64,000 bases of DNA, from the NCBI RefSeq assembly GCF_031998825.1, contig NZ_DAMACX010000008.1, positions 1 to 64,000 of the forward strand, given 5' to 3'. Every line of letters starts with the position of its first letter. Position 1 is the stretch's first letter. Made by a program: the position numbers and the translations under genes. The notes under the pieces are model-generated. The model saw only the letters and a program-made list of their open reading frames with translations, was not told the DNA's origin and made no database searches. Source of the stretch: Pseudescherichia sp031998825 (GTDB lineage Bacteria > Pseudomonadota > Gammaproteobacteria > Enterobacterales > Enterobacteriaceae). Shown piece by piece: positions 58,874-64,000 of the stretch.

Positions 58874-59887
58874 ATGAAGGTTCTGGTCACCGGCGCAACC
58901 AGCGGTTTAGGCCGCAACGCGGTCGAGTATCTGCGTCAGAGAGGCGTGAGCGTCAGAGCAAGCGGTCGCAATGAGGCGATGGGCAAGCTGCTGCAAAAGA
59001 TGGGCGCGGAGTTCGTCCATGCCGATCTCACCGAGCTGGTCTCCTCGCAGGCAAAGGTGATGCTGGCGGGCGTTGACACGCTCTGGCACTGCTCCAGCTT
59101 CACCTCACCCTGGGGCACTCAGGAGGCGTTCGACCTCGCCAACGTGCGGGCGACCCGCCGCCTCGGTGAGTGGGCCGTGGCCTGGGGCGTACGCAACTTT
59201 ATTCATGTCTCCTCCCCGTCGCTCTATTTCGACTATCACCACCACCATGATATCGACGAGAACTTTCGCCCGGCACGTTTTGCCAACGAGTTTGCCCGCA
59301 GCAAAGCCGCGGCAGAAGAGGTGATCCAGCTTCTGGCCCAGGCGAACCCCAACACCCGCTTTACCATCCTGCGGCCGCAAAGCCTGTTTGGCCCGCATGA
59401 TAAGGTCTTTATTCCCCGGCTGGCGCAGATGATGCACCACTACCGCAGCGTGCTGCTGCCGCGCGGTGGGGATGCCCTGGTGGATATGACCTATTTTGAG
59501 AACGCCGTTCACGCCATGTGGCTCGCCAGTCAGGAGAGCTGTGATGGACTGCCCTCCGGCCGCGCCTACAACATCTCCAACGGCGAGCGCCGCACTCTGC
59601 GCAGCATCGTCCAGCGGCTGATTGACGAGCTGGAGATCCACTGCCGCATTCGCTCGGTGCCCTACCCGATGCTGGATATCATCGCCCGCAGCCTGGAGCG
59701 CTTCGGTGACAAGCGGGCCAAAGAGCCTGCTTTGACCCACTACGGCGTGTCGAAGCTTAACTTTGACTTTACCCTCGACACGACCCGCGCCCGCGAGGAG
59801 CTGGGCTATGCTCCATTGGTCACGCTGGATGAGGGGATCCGCCGCACCGCCCTGTGGTTAAAGGACCACGGAAAACTGCACCGCTGA
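58874..59887 (+). CDS. ybjS: YbjS, extended short-chain dehydrogenase-like (NAD(P)-dependent epimerase family) protein
   Basis: 337 residues from the ATG giving MKVLVTGATS, as in E. coli. The Rossmann dinucleotide motif GATSGLG is at 7-13. Substrate-side segments HCSSFTSPWG and HVSSPSLYFDY resemble 3-beta-hydroxysteroid dehydrogenase/epimerase relatives. Where the YxxxK catalytic tyrosine is expected, the sequence is FARSK, so Phe140 replaces Tyr while Lys144 remains. The E. coli protein has the same FARSK, so this is a family trait. The substrate is unknown. It converges on amiD with 2 bases between the stops. Confidence 0.9.
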   Translation: MKVLVTGATSGLGRNAVEYLRQRGVSVRASGRNEAMGKLLQKMGAEFVHADLTELVSSQAKVMLAGVDTLWHCSSFTSPWGTQEAFDLANVRATRRLGEWAVAWGVRNFIHVSSPSLYFDYHHHHDIDENFRPARFANEFARSKAAAEEVIQLLAQANPNTRFTILRPQSLFGPHDKVFIPRLAQMMHHYRSVLLPRGGDALVDMTYFENAVHAMWLASQESCDGLPSGRAYNISNGERRTLRSIVQRLIDELEIHCRIRSVPYPMLDIIARSLERFGDKRAKEPALTHYGVSKLNFDFTLDTTRAREELGYAPLVTLDEGIRRTALWLKDHGKLHR

Positions 59888-59889
59888 GC

Positions 59890-60771
59890 TTAGCCCTGGC
59901 CGTACTTCTCCAGCAGTGCGTTGGCAATGGCCAGGGTTTCCGCGTCGGCGATGCCGTCATAGCGCGCCGGGCGGAAGTGCATCTGGAAGGCCATAATCAC
60001 CCTCTTCTGCTGGGCTATCGTCATGCCTGGTACAACCTCATAGCCGTAGCGGTAGAGCACATCCAGCAGCGCTGCGCTATCGACTCTTTCAGAAGGTGCG
60101 CGGCCGTTGAGGTAGAAGGTCACACGTTGGGCGTCGGGCCAGGCCCCAACCCCCTGCGCAGCCAGTTCACGCCACGGAAAGAGCGGACCGGGATCGACCT
60201 TCCGCTGGGGCGCAACGTCCGAGTGGGCCACGACGTTAACAGGAAGTATGTTGTAACTATTAATGATATCCTTTGCCAGCGGGATCAAGGCGGCGATCTG
60301 ATCCGCCGCGAAGGGGGTAAAATCTTTATCTCTGCCTATCTTCTGCCAGCCGTGGTTCTCCAGCTCAATGCCGATTGAGGTATCGTTAATCCGCGTTGCG
60401 CCCCGCCAGTAGCTCACCCCAGCGTGCCACGCCAGCTGATCCTCAGGCACCAGCTGCCAGATGCGCGGCCTGCCGTTATGAACCGGCGGATGTTCGGGGA
60501 TCAGATAGTGCGAGCTGACATTTTTATCCGTCAGGGTTGCCAGAGAGGTATCGAAGTCGCCCGCCGTGTAGTGGATCACCAGCACTTTTATTCTGGGGTA
60601 AGCGGCCTGGGCCTGACGCTGGGTATCCAGCTCATAGCCCACTTTTTTAACCACGCTTTTATCGCTTATCTCGCTCTTCTTACTCGCACAGGCGGTAAGC
60701 AGCAGGGCCAACACCAACAGCCAGAAGCGTTGCCACGCTGGCTGCGGCATAGGGGCGGGGAATAGCTGCAT
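59890..60771 (-). CDS. amiD: N-acetylmuramoyl-L-alanine amidase AmiD (lipoprotein)
   Basis: 293 residues from the ATG preceded by AAGGAGAGTAAAG; longer in-frame starts lack such a site. A signal peptide with lipobox LLTAC puts Cys28 at the mature end, for outer-membrane anchoring. The amidase_2 domain has zinc ligands His67, His183 and Asp193 (VIHYTAGD and VAHSDVAPQRKVDPGP) and the catalytic Glu in IGIELENHGW. A C-terminal peptidoglycan-binding-like domain follows. AmiD cleaves MurNAc-L-Ala bonds, including anhydro forms. It is divergent from ybjP. Confidence 0.95.
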   Translation of the reverse strand: MQLFPAPMPQPAWQRFWLLVLALLLTACASKKSEISDKSVVKKVGYELDTQRQAQAAYPRIKVLVIHYTAGDFDTSLATLTDKNVSSHYLIPEHPPVHNGRPRIWQLVPEDQLAWHAGVSYWRGATRINDTSIGIELENHGWQKIGRDKDFTPFAADQIAALIPLAKDIINSYNILPVNVVAHSDVAPQRKVDPGPLFPWRELAAQGVGAWPDAQRVTFYLNGRAPSERVDSAALLDVLYRYGYEVVPGMTIAQQKRVIMAFQMHFRPARYDGIADAETLAIANALLEKYGQG

Positions 60772-60879
60772 CTTTACTCTCCTTTTTAACCTTCGATGCC
60801 ACAAGCGATGCATAATCAAACAGCCAGGGCTATGATTGATAAAACTATACACATTTCGTTAGCTTATAAGGAAATCATT

Positions 60880-61398
60880 ATGCGCTACTCTCTTTTATCC
60901 GTCATTGCACCCTGTGCGCTGGTGCTCTCAGCCTGTACCACCCCCGTGACGCCCGCGTTTAAGGATATCGGCACACGTAGCGGCCCCTGCGTGGCAGGCG
61001 GTCCTGATGCCGTGGCGCAGCAGTTTTACGACTACCGTATCCAGCACCGCAGTAGCGATCTGACCGCGCTGCGCCCCTACCTCAGCGACGACCTGGCCGC
61101 CATGCTGACCGCCGCCTCCCGCGACAGCCGCAACAGCGCCCTGCTAAGCGCTGACCCCTTCTCCAGCCGTACCACACCTGCCCAAACGGCCACGGTTGCC
61201 AGCGCCTCAACCATTCCTAACACCGACGCGCGTAACATTCCTCTGCGCGTCGAGCTGACCCAGGGCAGCCAGCGCTGGCAGGATGAGGTGCTGATGGTGC
61301 GTGAAGGCCAGTGCTGGGCGGTGGATGACGTACGCTATCTTGGCGGCAGCGTTCACGCCCCGGCAGGCTCTCTGCGTCAGTCAATTGAGCACCGCTAA
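60880..61398 (+). CDS. ybjP: YbjP, predicted lipoprotein of unknown function
   Basis: 172 residues from the ATG giving MRYSLLSVIA, with AAGGAAATC before it. The signal peptide ends in LSAC, so Cys19 is the lipidated residue. The mature region is soluble (a DUF3828-like envelope lipoprotein) with conserved RSGPCVAGGPDAVAQQFYDY and GQCWAVDDVRYLGG. No enzymatic motif is visible. It lies between amiD and the art operon, as in E. coli. Confidence 0.93.
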   Translation: MRYSLLSVIAPCALVLSACTTPVTPAFKDIGTRSGPCVAGGPDAVAQQFYDYRIQHRSSDLTALRPYLSDDLAAMLTAASRDSRNSALLSADPFSSRTTPAQTATVASASTIPNTDARNIPLRVELTQGSQRWQDEVLMVREGQCWAVDDVRYLGGSVHAPAGSLRQSIEHR

Positions 61399-61470
61399 TA
61401 CGCTGTGCAGGCCGAACCTCCGCGATTTTGTGCTATTTTTAAGGTGGAAGACGGCCTGTAGTTAAGTTTT

Positions 61471-61490
61471 AACGCATAAATATTGCATAA
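61471..61490 (+). promoter_or_regulatory. ARG-box-like palindrome before artP
   Basis: AACGCATAAATATTGCATAA contains GCATAAATATTGC-type symmetry near the ArgR box WNTGAATWWWWATTCANW, about 55 bases before the artP ATG. E. coli artPIQM is repressed by ArgR with arginine. A second box is not clear, so this is tentative. Confidence 0.4.
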
Positions 61491-61542
61491 CTATTCTGTC
61501 AACGTTACTATTTGCGGCCTCAATTGCTATCAGATTGCCTCG

Positions 61543-62271
61543 ATGAGTATTAAATTAAACGGCATTAACTGCTTCTACGGCGCACATCAGGCGCTGTTTG
61601 ACATCACACTCGACTGCCCTGAGGGCGAGACGCTGGTGCTGCTTGGCCCAAGCGGCGCGGGCAAGAGCTCGCTGCTGCGGGTGCTTAACCTGCTGGAGAT
61701 GCCACGCTCCGGTACGCTGAGCATCGCCGGTAACAATTTCGATTTTGCCAAAACGCCCTCTGATAAAGCGATCCGCGAGCTGCGGCAAAACGTCGGCATG
61801 GTGTTTCAGCAGTACAACCTCTGGCCCCACCTCACCGTGGTGCAGAACCTGATTGAAGCGCCCTGCCGCGTGCTGGGCCTGAGCAAAGAGCAGGCGCACG
61901 CCCGTGCCGATAAGCTTTTAGAGCGCCTGCGCCTGAAACCCTACAGCGACCGCTATCCGCTGCACCTCTCCGGCGGCCAGCAGCAGCGCGTGGCCATTGC
62001 CCGGGCGCTGATGATGGAGCCGCAGGTGCTGCTGTTTGATGAACCGACGGCCGCGCTGGATCCCGAGATCACCGCGCAGATCGTCAGCATCATCCGCGAG
62101 CTGGCCCAGACCAAAATTACCCAGGTTATCGTGACTCACGAAGTGGAAGTGGCGCGTAAAACCGCCAGTCGTGTGGTCTATATGGAAAATGGCTATATCG
62201 TCGAACAGGGCGATGCCAGCACCTTTACCGCACCGCAGACCGATGCGTTTAAAAACTACTTATCTCACTGA
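61543..62271 (+). CDS. artP: Arginine ABC transporter ATP-binding protein ArtP
   Basis: 242 residues, as in E. coli. ArtP powers arginine import through ArtQM. Walker A GPSGAGKSS is at 35-43, the signature LSGGQ at 142-146, Walker B VLLFDEP near 162-168 and the switch His in VTHEVEVA. The start is the ATG giving MSIKLNGINC. artI follows after 20 bases in the artPIQM operon. Confidence 0.97.
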   Translation: MSIKLNGINCFYGAHQALFDITLDCPEGETLVLLGPSGAGKSSLLRVLNLLEMPRSGTLSIAGNNFDFAKTPSDKAIRELRQNVGMVFQQYNLWPHLTVVQNLIEAPCRVLGLSKEQAHARADKLLERLRLKPYSDRYPLHLSGGQQQRVAIARALMMEPQVLLFDEPTAALDPEITAQIVSIIRELAQTKITQVIVTHEVEVARKTASRVVYMENGYIVEQGDASTFTAPQTDAFKNYLSH

Positions 62272-62291
62272 TATTTTTTTGGGAAGTGACA

Positions 62292-63023
62292 ATGAAAAAA
62301 GTATTGATTGCCGCGCTGCTGGCCAGCGTTAGCCTCTCTGCTACAGCAGCCCAAACCATTCGTTTCGCCACCGAAGCGAGCTACCCTCCGTTCGAATCCA
62401 CCGATGCCAATAACAAAATTGTTGGCTTCGATGTCGATCTGGCGAACGCGCTGTGTAAAGAGATTGATGCGACCTGTACGTTCACTAACCAGGCGTTTGA
62501 CAGCCTGATCCCAAGCCTCAAGTTCCGCCGCTTCGATGCGGTGATGGCAGGGATGGATATCACGCCGGAGCGTCAGAAGCAGGTTCTGTTCACTAACCCG
62601 TACTACGACAACTCGGCGCTGTTTATCGGCCAGCAGGGTAAATTTACCGGCATCGATGCGCTGAAAGGCAAACGCGTCGGCGTGCAGAACGGCACCACGC
62701 ACCAGAAATTCATTACCGACAAGCATCCGGAAATTACTACCGTACCGTACGACAGCTACCAGAACGCGCGTCTGGATCTGCAGAACGGCCGTATTGACGC
62801 CGTGTTCGGCGACACCGCAGTTGTGACCGAGTGGCTGAAGGCCAACGACAAGCTGGCTGCGGTAGGTGATAAGGTGACGGATAAAGAGTATTTCGGCACG
62901 GGTCTGGGCATTGCGGTACGTCAGGGCAATACCGACCTGCAGCAGAAATTTAATACCGCGCTGGAAAAAGTGAAGCAGGATGGGACTTACGAGACCATCT
63001 ACAAAAAATGGTTCCAGAAGTAA
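62292..63023 (+). CDS. artI: Arginine-binding periplasmic protein ArtI
   Basis: 243 residues from the ATG at 62292. The signal peptide (MKKVLIAALLASVSLSATA) is cleaved near residue 19-20. The mature SBP_bac_3 domain (IRFATEASYPPFE and FDVDLANALCKE) binds basic amino acids and delivers them to ArtQM. Length and N-terminus fit ArtI better than its paralogue ArtJ, which in E. coli lies downstream of artM. Confidence 0.94.
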   Translation: MKKVLIAALLASVSLSATAAQTIRFATEASYPPFESTDANNKIVGFDVDLANALCKEIDATCTFTNQAFDSLIPSLKFRRFDAVMAGMDITPERQKQVLFTNPYYDNSALFIGQQGKFTGIDALKGKRVGVQNGTTHQKFITDKHPEITTVPYDSYQNARLDLQNGRIDAVFGDTAVVTEWLKANDKLAAVGDKVTDKEYFGTGLGIAVRQGNTDLQQKFNTALEKVKQDGTYETIYKKWFQK

Positions 63024-63029
63024 TCTTTG

Positions 63030-63746
63030 ATGAATGAACTTTTTCCTTTAGCAAGCGCCGCCGGGATGACCGTCGGCCTTGCCGTTTGCGCCCTGGCCAT
63101 TGGCCTGGTGCTCGCTATGCTCTTTGCCGTCTGGGAGTCCGCTAAGTGGCGTCCTATTGCATGGCTCGGCTCAGGGCTGGTGACCATCCTGCGTGGCCTG
63201 CCGGAAATTCTGGTGGTGCTCTTTATCTATTTTGGCTCGTCACAGCTGCTGCTGATGCTTTCGGATGGCTTTACCCTCAACCTCGGGTTTGCGCAGATCC
63301 CGGTGCAGATGCAGATTGAAAACTTCGACGTCAGCCCGTTCCTGTGCGGGGTGATTGCCCTCTCCCTGCTCTATGCAGCCTATGCTTCTCAGACCCTGCG
63401 TGGGGCGCTGAAGGCTGTGCCGCAGGGTCAGTGGGAGTCCGGCCAGGCGCTGGGGCTGTCTAAAAGCGCTATCTTTTTCCGCCTGGTGATGCCGCAGATG
63501 TGGCGTCACGCCCTGCCGGGGCTGGGCAACCAGTGGCTGGTGCTGCTGAAAGATACGGCGCTGGTGTCGCTGATCAGCGTTAACGATCTTATGCTGCAAA
63601 CCCGCAGCATCGCGACCCGTACCCAGGAGCCGTTTACCTGGTTTCTGGTGGCGGCGGCAATCTACCTGGTGATTACGCTTCTCAGTCAGTACATTCTCAA
63701 ACGCATTGACCAACGCGCGACACGTTTCGAACGGAGGCCAGGCTGA
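63030..63746 (+). CDS. artQ: Arginine ABC transporter permease ArtQ
   Basis: 238 residues from the ATG at 63030; a TTG codon directly upstream is unlikely. It has five hydrophobic helices and the permease-ATPase coupling loop ESGQALGLSKSAIFFRLVMPQ-like segment (the EAA motif, near residues 138-158). It forms the membrane channel with ArtM. It begins 6 bases after artI, and its TGA stop shares one base with the artM ATG. Confidence 0.96.
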   Translation: MNELFPLASAAGMTVGLAVCALAIGLVLAMLFAVWESAKWRPIAWLGSGLVTILRGLPEILVVLFIYFGSSQLLLMLSDGFTLNLGFAQIPVQMQIENFDVSPFLCGVIALSLLYAAYASQTLRGALKAVPQGQWESGQALGLSKSAIFFRLVMPQMWRHALPGLGNQWLVLLKDTALVSLISVNDLMLQTRSIATRTQEPFTWFLVAAAIYLVITLLSQYILKRIDQRATRFERRPG

Positions 63747-64000
63747 TGCTTGAGTATTTACCGGAACTGATGAAGGGGCTGCACACCAGCCTGACGCTCA
63801 CCGTGGCGTCGATTGTGGTGGCGCTGATCCTCTCCCTGATTTTCACCATCGTTCTGACGCTGAAAACGCCGGGTCTGGTGTGGATCGTGCGGGGCTACAT
63901 CACGCTCTTTACCGGTACGCCGCTGCTGGTGCAGATCTTCTTGATCTACTACGGGCCGGGGCAGTTCCCGTCGATCCAGGCCTATCCGTGGCTGTGGCAT
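63746..64000 (+). CDS. artM: Arginine ABC transporter permease ArtM, N-terminal part
   Basis: The first 85 codons lie in the window; the gene runs off the end. MLEYLPELMKGLHTSLTLTV and ITLFTGTPLLVQIFLIYYGP are ArtM-family segments covering the first two membrane helices. The ATG overlaps the artQ stop by one base (TGATG), indicating translational coupling of the two permease subunits. Confidence 0.95.
   Translation, partial: MLEYLPELMKGLHTSLTLTVASIVVALILSLIFTIVLTLKTPGLVWIVRGYITLFTGTPLLVQIFLIYYGPGQFPSIQAYPWLWH

Overview
The window is a stretch of chromosome from a gamma-proteobacterium of the family Enterobacteriaceae. Almost every protein is close to its E. coli counterpart in recognisable motifs and length, and gene order follows the E. 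coli 20-21 minute region read backwards (mukF-cmoM to artM). Several accessory genes that E. coli carries here are missing (ycaL, ycaK/ycaN/ycaM, ycaC, ybjX, aqpZ, lysO, ybjT, tRNA serW), and a DoxX-family gene is present instead between hcr and poxB. Together with a GC-rich background this suggests an Enterobacter/Leclercia/Lelliottia/Klebsiella-like genome. The species cannot be named from the sequence alone.

Layout. 1-10.5 kb: start of mukF, cmoM, elyC and ycbJ, then the envelope operon comEC-msbA-lpxK-ycaQ-ycaR-kdsB (lipid A flipping and Kdo activation), and ihfB. 10.6-16.6 kb: rpsA-cmk, aroA-serC, ycaP. 16.7-23 kb: ycaO and the anaerobic formate module focA-pflB-pflA. 23-28.6 kb: ycaD and dmsABC (DMSO reductase) with an FNR-type promoter. 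28.6-29.9 kb: an intact IS3-family element between serS and its terminator. 29.9-37.8 kb: serS, rarA, lolA, ftsK, lrp. 38.3-44.2 kb: trxB-cydDC-aat and infA. 44.2-50.7 kb: clpA-clpS, cspD, macAB. 50.8-58.8 kb: ybjD, hcp-hcr, the DoxX gene, poxB, ltaE. 58.9-64 kb: ybjS, amiD, ybjP and artPIQM (arginine uptake; artM is cut by the window end).

Two themes link the genes. One is adaptation to low oxygen: focA-pflBA, dmsABC, hcp-hcr and cydDC, with FNR-like boxes visible upstream of focA, dmsA and hcp. The other is envelope biogenesis: msbA, lpxK, kdsB, elyC, lolA, amiD. There is no CRISPR array, prophage, rRNA or recognisable tRNA gene.

The window is mostly conserved backbone and I found no new multi-gene system. 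The points most worth a second look are: a pflA leader with GGA motifs in two hairpin loops and in the Shine-Dalgarno (a candidate CsrA target); the IS separating serS from its terminator; a low-GC block inside dmsA suggesting a mosaic gene; and a duplicated terminator around a REP pair at infA/clpA where E. coli has serW.
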